A DNA stretch of 64,000 nt from Lanius collurio (taxonomy: Eukaryota; Chordata; Aves; Passeriformes; Laniidae): assembly GCA_020086605.1 (NCBI GenBank), contig JACBWW010000028.1, positions 8,067,540-8,131,539 on the forward strand, written 5' to 3'. This document shows, one piece after another, positions 36,101 to 46,361 of this stretch (the stretch's first letter is position 1; each line of letters begins with the position of its first letter). A program made the position numbers and the translations under genes. The notes below the pieces were generated by a model. The model worked only from the letters and a program-made list of their open reading frames with translations. It was not told where the DNA came from and made no database searches.

Positions 36101-39100
36101 GAGAATTATAAGCAACTATTCATAAGAATCATCTGCTCCTGATAAACTGCATACCATTTAACTATTCCGCTGGACTTCAAAATTAATGTCCAATTTATTC
36201 ATAGGTGATCACAACATGTAGAAAGAAAATTGAAACAGGGGGACCCAAGAGGGCTGCCATTAGTTCTCATTTCTCATTTTGCCAAGAGGGAATGTTATAA
36301 TTTCTCTTGCATCTGATCGATGAAACTATAAAAAATGCTATAGAAAACTCTAGAAACACTTGACTATAGAGAAATAAGCAATTTTTTTTTGTTTGCTTGG
36401 GTTTGTTGGTTTGTTGTTTTGGGTTTTTTTTCTGGGTGGGTTTTTTTTGTAATTCTTTTACGTTTTCACATATCATTTTAACCCCGGTTTGCAATGTGTT
36501 ATTTCCTTCCTGCTCTGATTGCTATTGTTCGCATTACAGAACTCATCAGGAGCTCTGGCCAGCACTAAAGTGGTATTGCTACCTTGCAATCTGGTGTTGA
36601 AGAGTAAGTATAAGACAATAAAAAGTACAATGCTGCTCTAGAGATTTTACTTTGCTCCAAGTAAATTGCTCCAAGTTATAAATGAGATATAATACAGTAA
36701 GAATGTAATACAGCAATTGTATTATCTCCATTTTGTCTGTGGTGACCTAAGGAACGCTCCCTTCCTCCCTTCCTGCTCCTTCCTGTGTTCCATACACTAG
36801 GTCCACATGGAGTGATGCAGTAATCTGCAGTTTACCTTTTGCAGGAATTGATAGGAGCTAGAGGACAATCATTTGCAATATCAAAAACCAAGTCTGCAGC
36901 ACAGCTAAGAATCAGACCCATGTGACCCATGCCACAGTTCTCTTCTTCTGTGCCATTGATAATGATCAGTTTTCCTCTTCATAAATTAATGGAGGCAAGT
37001 TTTTTGAAATACAACAGTTAATTCAGGAATAAGCACTTACATCAACAGAAGGTTTAAAATGCAGATGTTGAATGACTATTTTAAAGAAATGCACTGAGGA
37101 AAAATGAGATGGTATTCAGTCTTCTTGTACTATTCCAGTTTCCATGTTGTGGTCTTACATCTGCGGAAAAGGCATGAGGAAGGGTACGCATTTGGAATGC
37201 ACAAAACCACCCAACAACCACCCCTCTGTGCTTCACTTCAGAAAGGAGACTTTCTTTTGTCCTTTACACTGAGAAAAATCTGTGTGAGAGTATCTTACTA
37301 TGGTGCCAGAGAGCTAGATGAAGAAAAACTTGCATGTTTATAGTGTAACATACATTCTCTAAGGTTATCACATCAACCTCTTAGACCTCTACAGGAGGCA
37401 AATTGGAATGAGCTGGTTTTGTACTGTACCAAAACTGCACAGTGGCTAATTAGCTGCCCACGAGTGAAATTTTCTTCATCCCTGGGAATTATACTTGATA
37501 CTTAAGGTAAGAATACAATTATCGTCATTACTTTGATTCCTAAGGATTAATAAATGTTGACCTTCAAACAAAGAATTTATTTTCTCTGGTGGGTAATATA
37601 TTTCACTTACAATTTTCTCATAGTTCTAAGTGACAGGTAGCTTCATTTCCTGGCCTATGCTTTCTTTTAATAAACAATTTCTAATTATTGAAATCCTACC
37701 ATGCCATTTCAATATTATCTGGAGACATTCCACAAATGCAGGAGTGCTAGGAAAGCCTCTATTATTCTTTACAAAAACTTATTATCTAAAAGTTTCAATT
37801 ACTCCTCAGAGGCTCAGCTGCACATGGCTAACCAACATCCACTCACAAGGAAAGTGCAAATATTCAGTCATGAAGGCATGAATGGCTGATAAATGTAGAG
37901 CCAGCAGCTCACTTACCTAGTCAGTCCTTTTTTCTTCTACATGCTCTAAGTTAATATTTGCAAAGCATCTTGATAAAGTATCTCAAGTATGGAAGGGACA
38001 AAAAGCCAAATAACGAAGCAAAAATTTTATTTATTCTTATATATTTGTTTTTTTAAAGCAGTAATATATTTTGTTGGGAATGAGAAATCTAAAGTTTGCT
38101 CTGGAAACAAGGACAGACAGACATTTTTTAGGAAGTTAAATTGTCCTTTTGCATTCTCTATCTTCCAAAGTCATAAATACCAAAAAACTACATATTCTTA
38201 ACACTGTTTCTAAATTTTTTCTGTCAGAAATGGTTGACATTCTGACATTTTCTTTCAGAAATTGCTTCTGAGAAAACAGAGAGAAGAAGAAACTGCATAG
38301 CCATTCCAACGACAACAGCTACTAGTGCTTCTGACATCAATTAAAAAATAATATTACTAAAGCATGTGTATCTTAGCAGGGTGCCACTAGCAACAGAGAA
38401 AAGGAAGTATTTATGAACATAAATATTTCATGAAGACCAGGTCTATTTAGTGTTCATATCCTTTCATTATGCAGAGTGGAAAAGCAAAACTAAAAGTAGA
38501 CAAATGTAACATTCTTAGACTCGCCATTCGCGCAGGGGCAAAACTGCATGTGGTACATAATTAATTTATTTTTAAATTGCTATGGGCAGAGTTCCAAATA
38601 CATTGCACAAGTAAATCTTGACTCTACATTAAGTTCCTGCAGTGTCAATTAGGAAGTACGAAGTTTCTGCATGAAACCCTCAGTTTCATAATCAGGTTCC
38701 TCATACCAGGACACCTTGATCTTATTACCATATGTTTGAAAAAGAATTAAATGCACCTTCAGCCTAAGGTATTCATATTTGCAGAGAGTGAATTAAACTA
38801 AAAGAAATCTAACAATTCATATGGGCTCCTCCAAAAGATGCATCTGTAAATTACACAAAACTAGTGGAAGAAGAAGGCACAAATTCATTTTTGTATTGCT
38901 ATTTCTGTTGCCGCTGGCACAAAGAGGCGGAAGTTTCACAAACAAGATTTTTGCCAGAAAATTTAGCCAAGTACAACTCACTGAACCTTTTCCAGACTCA
39001 GAGTGCTGAGATAAGTTGAAAGGATCATGATGTTCTTTATAGTCAAATTAGATTAACTAATTTGCCATACTCTCAGCTGATGTGCCAGGTCTTATGCTAA

Positions 39101-40322
39101 ACTCAAACACCTGTGAAGAGGAAGTTACCGTATAGCTTGTGTATTGGCTTGGGATTCAAACCGTTCCTTATTCCAAAGTCAGAGAAATCTCATAAAAGTG
39201 AACTAGACTCAAATTGCATGAAGACCCTCTATATTTTAAGCACGATCTTATGACGCAGACAGATTTTAGCTAATTACCTCTTAAAAGCCTCTTGTAATGT
39301 TATTCTATAATGTTGTAATGTAATCACATCTAGAACAAATACTGAACCTTAGACTCCTTCAGAACAAACCAACTAGTTTCTTTCTGCCCAGTTCTTTAAT
39401 GATAGTCATAATAGTTGATTGCTGTTATTTTTAGTAGAGAACTGCTTGTACTTGAAACGTTCTCTTCCATGTTAGTTTTATCTTCTCTAATTTAAACTGC
39501 TTATCCTTCACTGTCTTTCATAGAATTATCATTTTTGGTTCTTAGCTCTTCTTCTGGTCATGAGAGATTAGATAGAGATTAGAGAATCTCTATCTTCTTT
39601 TTATGAGTGGAGTCAAAAAGCCACCCAACTACAGCTGAAGTTTCTCAATCACCAAGCCCAAGAATTCTCATTCAGATTTTAAATAATACATTTGTTAGTA
39701 CTACCCAAATAATCTCCTTTTGTTCCCCAACTGCATGACATCAGTTTGTCTTTGCATACAGTCTTCTGTAAAAGCCTGATCCTTTCCTCCACTGTGATTA
39801 GATATTACCAATCTGTGTTTACTCACATGCTCTGTGACGAGCAATCACAAAAATACCATTGTAAATTATCCATTGATTGTCACCGCTTCTGCAGCCAGTC
39901 ACATGGGAGTTTGTTTTTCCCTTTTCCTCATTGCTACAATACAATTTCCAAGTTGAATGAAATAAAAAATGACCAACTTATCTGTAGCAATAAATAAAGC
40001 TAGGACATACCTCAATACAACAAGGCAATGCAAGGTCAGCAAGGCAAAGTCATAGTTGATTTTATGTACTATGGGCAATAGTTCTTCTTGGAACAGAAAT
40101 TCCAAGTTGGTATTCCCTGTCAACATATGCTGTTATGGGTCTTTAAAAGAATTATTAAAGGTAAATAGCTGTTCAGAGAATGGTATCTAATGGTAGGTAG
40201 TTCTTAACTACAGATTCACCAATTCTTGGGAAGAATGCAGTTGTCTGCCATTTTAGCTAGCACATCTGATCTGTACTTATAAATTTTGTTCACAAATTCC
40301 CTATATTTATTGTAATTGCATA
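33109..40322. other. AT-rich unique DNA, no gene recognised
   Basis: A 7.2-kb interval with only short ORFs (up to 98 codons) and no family recognised. It includes a T/G-rich run near 36382-36450 and a perfect 11-bp hairpin at 39570-39595. No LTR, CR1 or RNA gene is seen. Confidence 0.5.
39570..39595. repeat. Perfect 11-bp inverted repeat (hairpin)
   Basis: 'agatagagatt' at 39570-39580 and 'aatctctatct' at 39585-39595 are exact reverse complements separated by 'agag'. No known element is attached. Confidence 0.8.
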
Positions 40323-41248
40323 CCTCAGGGGTTGGCATTGGGATCGGTGTTATTTAACATCTCTGTCAGCCATGTGGACAACAGAATCAACCACACCCTC
40401 AACAATGTTTCCAACAGCACTAAGCAGGGTGGTCCTGTCAACACACTGCAGGGACAGGATGGGAGGTCCAGAGGGACCCTTACAAACTCGAAAAGTAGAT
40501 CTGTGCAAATCTCATGAAGTTCAACAAAATCAAGTGCAAGGTCCTACACTGGGACTGGGACAATCCCAAATGCAAATACAGGCTGGGCAGGGAATGGATC
40601 AAGAACAGTCCTGGGTAGAAGAACTTTGCAGTGTTGGTGGACAAGAAGCTCAGTATGAGCCAGCAATGTGCACATGTAGCTCAGAAATCCAATCATATTC
40701 TGTACTGTATCAAAAGCAGTGTGGCCAGCAGGGTGGAGGGGATTCTGCTCTTCTACTTGGCCCTTGTGAGACCCCGCCTGGAGTTCTGCATCCACCTCTG
40801 TGGCACCCAACATAAGAGGGATGTGGATTTCTTGGAATTAGACCAGAGGTAGGCTATGAAAATGATCAGAGGGCTGGAATATCCCTCCTATGAAAACAGC
40901 CTGAGGGATTGGGGTTGTAAATCGGGAGAAGAGAAGGCTCCAGGAAGATTTTATAGCAACTTCCAGTACTTGAAAGAGGCTATAGGAGAGCTAAAGAGGG
41001 AATTTTGGCTAGGACATGCAGAGAAAGGACAAGAGGAATGGCTCTAACCTGAAAGAGGGTGGGTTACGTTTAGATCTTAAGAAGGAATTCTTAACTGTGA
41101 TGACAGTGAGACACTGGAAGAGATTGTCAGAGGAATTGTGGCTGTCTCGTTCTTAGAAGTATTCAAGGCCAGGTTGAATGGGGCCCTGAACAACTTGATT
41201 TGGTGAAAAGCATCCTTGTCCACGGCAGGAGGGTTGGAACTAGATGAT
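40323..41248 (+). repeat. CR1 LINE, main part of a copy split by an LTR
   Basis: The copy begins with 'cctcaggggttggcattggg' and 'gtgttatttaacatctctgt', the CR1 reverse-transcriptase segment that normally encodes the end of the palm. It continues through 'gaagttcaacaaaatcaagt', 'ctcagtatgagccagcaatg', 'tggcccttgtgagaccccgc' and 'gtattcaaggccaggttgaa' to 'gttggaactagatgat'. At that point an LTR interrupts it, and the last 50 bp resume at 41930. Several frameshifts and stops destroy ORF2. Overlapping ORFs at 40332-41047 are frame-shifted CR1. Confidence 0.9.
41244..41248. repeat. Target-site duplication, left copy (atgat)
   Basis: These are the last five CR1 bases before the family B LTR. They are repeated at 41930-41934. 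Confidence 0.9.
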
Positions 41249-41929
41249 TGTATCAGTTTGGCCAAATTTACAAACATATACTCCGAGAAAAGGCAGATTA
41301 TAAACCACCCCTCCCCCCACCAGGTTCGGAAAAAATATTACTCTCCCCGAAGGAAAGTGAAGGTGATAAAACTTTTATTTAACAAACACATGGGAAAAGG
41401 ATAATAATGTTAGATAATGAAACTTCTCGCTGTAGAGAGGAACACCTGGGAAAATTGTTACAGTCGTCCCTTTGTCTCCCTCGGAACTGGAACAGGATGG
41501 GCCCCCTCCACCTCTTCTTCAGGGTCCAGGCCTCTGTGGAGAGCAGCTCTGATGTGGTCCAATGCTGAAGACAAACTAGCAGAGGAAAAAGGAAAATCCA
41601 AAATCCCAAGGAAACAAAGAATTCCAACTCTCCGTCTCTCTCTCCAGAGGGATGAAAAAAATGGGAAAAAACTGGCTGAACAAGCAAGCAGGGGGCTTCC
41701 GCGCTCCTCTCCCCACTGCCGCAGAAAAGCAATGCCCAGAGAGCGAGAGCCTGTGTTATCTCTGTCTGTCCTGCAAAACACAAAACTGTTTTGAGAAGTC
41801 TTGCTCAGTTTCAGTTTGTTTTTTTTTTTCCTCTCTCCCAGGCTCAGGTTAAAAGCATGAAAAAGCATAGAACTAATTTCTGGGCATAGAGCCATGGTAG
41901 GGAATACAACATTAAATCACCCTAAGACA
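41249..41929 (-). mobile_element. Solo LTR (family B), reversed, inserted in a CR1 with perfect 5-bp target duplication
   Basis: The 681-bp element runs from TGTATCAG to CTAAGACA on the plus strand. On the minus strand it begins TGTCTTAGGGTGA and ends TGATACA. It is flanked by 'atgat' on both sides (41244-41248 and 41930-41934), and the CR1 sequence is continuous once the LTR and one repeat are removed. On the minus strand it carries AATAAA (TTTATT at about 41369-41374 on plus), with the order of parts matching the LTR at 49521-50154, so both belong to one family. ORFs at 41379-41895 on both strands lie inside it and are not genes. Confidence 0.93.
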
Positions 41930-41985
41930 ATGATCTTTAAAGTCTCTTCCAACTCGAACCACTCCTTGATTCTCTGATTCTATAT
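41930..41985 (+). repeat. CR1 LINE 3' terminus after the LTR insertion, starting with the right target duplication
   Basis: 'atgatctttaaagtctcttc' and 'caactcgaaccactccttga' then 'ttctctgattctata' are the usual final bases of CR1, including the terminal ATTCTRTG-type repeat. They directly continue the copy that breaks at 41248. Confidence 0.9.
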
Positions 41986-44296
41986 TGAGAACCCAAAGTA
42001 GTGGAGGACCTCCCACCCACACACAGCACTCTGTGCAGACCCTAGGTTTAAAAGAGATTCCCATAATTTGGATCATTCAAACTATTATAGGATTTTCTTA
42101 TATGGAATTATATTCACCATCTTATATTCACTCCTCCTATTGACAAGCAGGAAGGATACTCACAGGAGAACTTCTTGCTGCACGGTTAGACACAGACAGG
42201 GGCACACAAGTGATGTAATCACTAGTACCCAGTGGCAACTGTCTGAAGGTTTCTCCATTTCAGTGAGCTGGCTGCATTCATCCTGAAGCCAGGCAATTTG
42301 TGCAAAGCAGCACAGCCCTGAAGGCCCAGCTGTGAATGTGGCACAGTGCACCTGCTCAGGGTAGCTCTTACAGGGATCACCTCCTCCTCAATATGCAATT
42401 ATCTTCTGGCCAGGCTCTGGCTATTATATGGGCCAGGTATTATAGGATGTAATGATGACAAAAATACTATTTTGTTTCCTTTTGGTCTCAAAAGGTGTTG
42501 TCACCTTGGCCTTATAAGCCAGTAAAACTGTCTTAATTTCTTCTCAGTAACATTTAAGAGAATTCTGACTCCTTTCCTAAACACTCTGCACTTGCAGTTT
42601 TATGATGCAGATGATAAACTTTATTAAAAAAAAAAAAAAGGAACACAAAATGCTGTTTGAACGACCTGCAATTAGATCTGAATTTAAACTACTGATAATT
42701 AATTTCCCTAACAACAATTTAAAAATGATATAAGTTATTCACAATGAGATAAAAGGTAAACCATGGTGCCTGCCTCTCCCAGCACCCATTTCCAGCCCAG
42801 GGCTGCAGAGCCTGAAGCATTTCAGCTGAATCTGCATATGTGCTTTGCATTGGGCAGGGAAGCAGTTTCAAAGCAGATACCCATTTCCAAATTCCAGGCC
42901 AGGCCACAGAGCAGTCTGGGTGTATACAGAGTGGCTTCCTCTTGGAGGAGGCAAACCCAGAATTTCCACTCACTGTGCGAACCCAAAGTGCTCAGACCCT
43001 TTTCTAGATGCTTGAAGGTTTCCAACATTTCATCCCTTCTTAAGATGTGCCAGTCACTGTACTCAGCAATTTCCCTTGGAAATCACTTAGATAGAGGCCT
43101 CCTCTATTTAGGAAAGTGAAGAGATCTGTAGAATGTGCTTGACACAGACCTGTATGGCTAGATTGCATCTTTGACACAAATACTGATTGATTAAAAATGC
43201 TCACAAGTGAAAATACACAGTGTGTTCTAGCTGATAAAACCCTTGTGGAAAGGCAGTTACATCAGATGCAAACCTCAGCTTTGGTGTCATAGGAACATCC
43301 TCCAAATTAAAATCCTGCTGATTTTAAGCAGGCTGATTCTACTTACTGTTGACATATTCTTGTGCACGGCATGCAATGGGGAAGGGGAAGGAGAAGTATT
43401 TGCCTTATACTTCTGTGCTAGAACAGCTCCCTAACAACCAGTTTTACAAAATCTGCAGAGTAAGAGAATTTAATACTCGATCAGCCCAATGGAGGGAAAA
43501 GACTGTCAACTGACATAGCTGTAAATTAACTAATAGAGTTCTTGCAAGATGGGCAACTAATTTATACTCAATTCAAGCCACATCTTAAAAATTTTACAGT
43601 CCAAGTAACTTTAAAATCTGCTGCAAAGGGTAAACTTAACTAATATAATATCACACCTTTTCTTCCCTGCCTGATGTTGAGGACTTTATCTCATGATTAG
43701 TGCCAAGCTGTGTTCAGAGACAACCAGTTAGGTTCCTGTGCTATGTCATCAACCATGGTACCTCACTTTTGTAGTGTGCATAACACCCTGAGCATTTTCT
43801 GTCATTTGATTATGGGATCAACAAAAGCTGTTAAGGGAGACCTTCAAGCAAGGTGTCCTCAGTTTTTCCTTTCTTTCAAAGCTGTTATTTAAAAATATTC
43901 CAGCCTCATTCAGGATTACCCTCTCAAGAATACTATGCCAAGATCCAGATGTGGGCCATAAAAGTTAAAGGGCTTGCAATTATTGTACTTATGAGGCAAA
44001 TGAAAAATTTAATGTGTGATATAATTTAGCACTCATTCTTCATTTAACACTCCCATGTTACAGTTTTGGTATGAGCATTCTCATTTTGTTATGTCCCGTT
44101 CAGTACACAAAAAAATAAATTGCTTTACTTACTGCCTTGTCTTACATTTTTCATTAAGTTTCTGCTTTTTTCTTTTACAGCTAGACACTTAAGTCAACCC
44201 ATCCTACCAAAATGCCCTTAAAATTTCTGAGCCAGAATTATTATTTCAACAGGTTTCACAAATAACCCTGTTTTAATTACAAATTAATCTGTGAAC
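41986..44296. other. Unique DNA, no gene recognised
   Basis: Short ORFs only (up to 118 codons at 42763-43119, no family recognised). A run of 14 A lies near 42626-42639. No RNA gene or repeat family is recognised. Confidence 0.5.
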
Positions 44297-44681
44297 TGTC
44301 GTGTTCTTCTTAGCTGGTTTCATGTTGCGACCTTTCTAAAAGCATCTCCAGGACAAAGTCGCCCGGTGCAGCCAGCGCACACAGGCCAGATCGCTGGCTA
44401 AAACAGTCTGACGATGAAATGAGCAGCAAGAGTCTTTGCATAGGGTTCTATAGGACAGATTTAATGTGTCCTCACCCATGCAAGAGTTCAGGGAAGTCTT
44501 TGGGGGAGAACAAAGAGGGGCCCAGGGTCAGGGAACTGATGAAGCGACTCCCAGGGTGTATCAAGTAACAAGGGTTGTAGCCACCGATGGAGCCAACCAG
44601 AGGAGCAGAACTGGGGAACATTAGCATAACAGAACAGAGCATTCTGGGGAAGCTTTCTCAGCAGGCCCACCGGCCTCTACA
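44297..44681 (-). repeat. 3' LTR of the compact ERV
   Basis: A 385-bp repeat that begins TGTAGAGGCCGG and ends ACACGACA on the minus strand. An ATTAAA signal is present (TTTAAT at 44460-44465 on plus). It aligns along its whole length with 45978-46361 but with many substitutions and small gaps, by eye about one base in ten, so the insertion is not recent. Confidence 0.92.
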
Positions 44682-44695
44682 GCTCCCCCTTCTTT
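44682..44695 (-). promoter_or_regulatory. Polypurine tract of the compact ERV
   Basis: On the minus strand 'aaagaagggggagc' sits directly before the TGTAGAGG start of the 3' LTR, the position of the plus-strand primer in retroviruses. Confidence 0.85.
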
Positions 44696-45851
44696 ACTAA
44701 TCAAAAGGACCTTTCTTAGGGTTCTCAAAAGCAAAGATTTTAAGCAGCTGAGCACACAAAAAACAACAAAAAACAATTCAAGGAATCTATAAGACAACTT
44801 TTAACAGGGAGGCTAACCACCTCATGAGTCTAGTGTCCCAGCAAGTCCTCAAACCACTCTGGTGGTTTTTTTCTTTCTTCAAGTTGATGATGAAGACTTT
44901 CATCTTTTGGATGCTGGCATGGATGCTTTCACTATACGTTCTTCTTGGGTTGTGCTACCAACCAAGCATCCACGGCCAATGTTGTCAAGAGCATCCGGAG
45001 GAAAGTAGGGAGGCAGGTGCTGGGCATCATGGTGTTGGGTGTGGGTACGGGCTCAGGTAGCTGCTTCTCTGGGGGTTTTCAAACAAGATTGTTAAACAAT
45101 TTGCAAAATTTCATGAGGGGGATCTTCCTAACCCTCTCTCTTTGCATTTCCTTTTCTTTATTAGTTAAAAGCTTGGGAAAAAGGGGAGGGAGAGAGAGTA
45201 ATGTGGTAGTGAGGTGAGAGGGGTATAGGGTTACATGGCTGAGGAAGGGGTAACGGGGGGTGAATAAAACAGGAGTGCAATGCAACAGAAAGCATCCCAA
45301 AAGGGGTATCGGGGAGCGAGGCAGCAGGAAGGGCAACACAAAGGGGTGGAGGTAGGGAGCATTAGCTGGTGGGAAAGCAACAGGGGGATGAACGGGGTAG
45401 GGACTGCTATAATGAAGGCAATTTGGGAAAGACTTAAGGAGGCACCGCAATGGGTTATCCGGTTGATGTCGTGGTTGAAATTCTGGTGACAGGATGGCGG
45501 GTCGTTGTCTGTAATGGAAATCTGCACTGTCTTTGGGCTGCATTTCTTTGGTCTTTAAGTTGTTCTTTGTTGGTTTCTGGTGAGGTTGTGTCCATGGGGG
45601 CAGTGTTTGCTGGGCTGGTGTAGGGTTTGATGTTCTTTTCTGGAAGCTACCTCGGGTCTGCAGGGATGCCCAGGGTGGCCAACGCCAGGAGGAAGTGTCA
45701 GATGGCATCTTTGGCTTTCTCTCCTGCGTGGGCTGAGGCAAACACTGCTCATAAAAACGTGTAGCACAGGGCTGTCCCTCACTCTGCCAGGCGGGTGTTG
45801 GCGTGGGTACCCTACAGGTCGATGAGAGTCTTTGGCTACATGGTGTTTTGA
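44696..45851 (-). pseudogene. Degraded ERV interior between the gag zinc knuckle and the polypurine tract
   Basis: The minus strand here has frameshifts and stops. Near 45560-45780 it is rich in Pro, Gln, Lys and Ser, as in the tail of gag after the nucleocapsid. Near 45120-45480 it is strongly pyrimidine-rich, giving a long open but low-complexity frame (part of the 220-codon ORF at 45079-45741). The 200 bp next to the polypurine tract should correspond to the end of env by position, and short Trp/Leu-rich pieces there would fit, but I cannot identify env firmly. No reverse transcriptase, protease or integrase motif is seen. Plus-strand ORFs here are shadows. Confidence 0.5.
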
Positions 45852-45893
45852 GCAGTCTTTTATAAAATGTCCAGGTTTTCTACAGTTAAAACA
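45852..45893 (-). pseudogene. gag nucleocapsid zinc knuckle (CCHC) of the compact ERV
   Basis: The minus-strand frame encodes C-F-N-C-R-K-P-G-H-F-I-K-D-C, a perfect CX2CX4HX4C zinc knuckle as in retroviral nucleocapsid, which binds viral RNA in the particle. It lies in the ORF spanning 45555-46067. That ORF runs back through the primer binding site into the LTR, so its start codon is not a gag start. The motif begins only 64 bp downstream of the primer binding site, far too close for an intact gag with matrix and capsid. The gene is therefore a remnant. Confidence 0.9.
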
Positions 45894-45957
45894 CTTCTGC
45901 TTATCCTTTAATGATACCACTAAGGCTTCAGCCACCCCTCTTGAGTGTTCCAAGAGA

Positions 45958-45975
45958 GTCCCTGTTCGGGTGCCA
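45958..45975 (-). promoter_or_regulatory. Primer binding site, tRNA-Lys type
   Basis: Minus-strand TGGCACCCGAACAGGGAC differs at one base from the Lys3-type site TGGCGCCCGAACAGGGAC. It lies two bases after the end of the 5' LTR, where reverse transcription is primed. Confidence 0.92.
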
Positions 45976-45977
45976 TT

Positions 45978-46361
45978 TGTTGCTTTCTTCTTAGCTGGTT
46001 CCATGTTGCGACCTTCCTGAAAGCGTCGCCCGGAGAAAGCCGCCCGGTGCAGCCAGCACACACACACTGACCAAATAGCTGGCTAAAACAGTTCGATGGT
46101 GAAGTGAGCAGCAAGAGCCTTTGCATAGGGTTCTACAGGACAGATTTAATGTGTCCTCACCCATTTCAGGGTTCAGGGAAGTCTTTGGGGGAGAACAATG
46201 AGGGGTCCAGGGTAAGGGGACGGATGAAGCACCTCCCAGGGCATATCAAGTAACAGGGGTTGTAGCCACCAACGGAGGCAACCAGGGGAGCAGAACTGGG
46301 GAACATTAACAGAACAGAGCATTCTGGGGAAGCTTTCTCAGCAGGCCCACCGGCCTCTACA
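45978..46361 (-). repeat. 5' LTR of the compact ERV
   Basis: A 384-bp repeat reading TGTAGAGGCCGG to GCAACA on the minus strand, homologous to 44297-44681 in the same orientation. It is followed on that strand by the primer binding site, which fixes it as the 5' LTR. Confidence 0.92.

Larger units (their letters stand above)
44297..46361 (-). mobile_element. Compact, internally deleted endogenous retrovirus (class II, Lys-primed)
   Basis: This 2065-bp proviral remnant is read on the minus strand: 5' LTR 45978-46361, primer binding site 45958-45975, gag zinc knuckle at 45852-45893, a degraded internal region, polypurine tract at about 44682-44695, and 3' LTR 44297-44681. The flanks 'gtgaac' (44291-44296) and 'atgaac' (46362-46367) form a 6-bp target duplication with one change. 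The Lys-type primer site and 6-bp duplication point to a betaretrovirus-like (ERVK) element. No pol motif such as YMDD is visible in the 1.3-kb interior. Matrix and capsid sequences of gag are missing as well. Confidence 0.92.

Noticed and set aside
41379..41895. Overlapping ORFs of 125-145 codons on both strands
   Set aside because: They fall inside the solo LTR at 41249-41929 and have no recognisable domains.
45555..46067. 170-codon minus-strand ORF as an intact gag protein
   Set aside because: It begins inside the 5' LTR, reads through the primer binding site, and reaches the zinc knuckle without matrix or capsid. Only the zinc knuckle is a genuine gag remnant.
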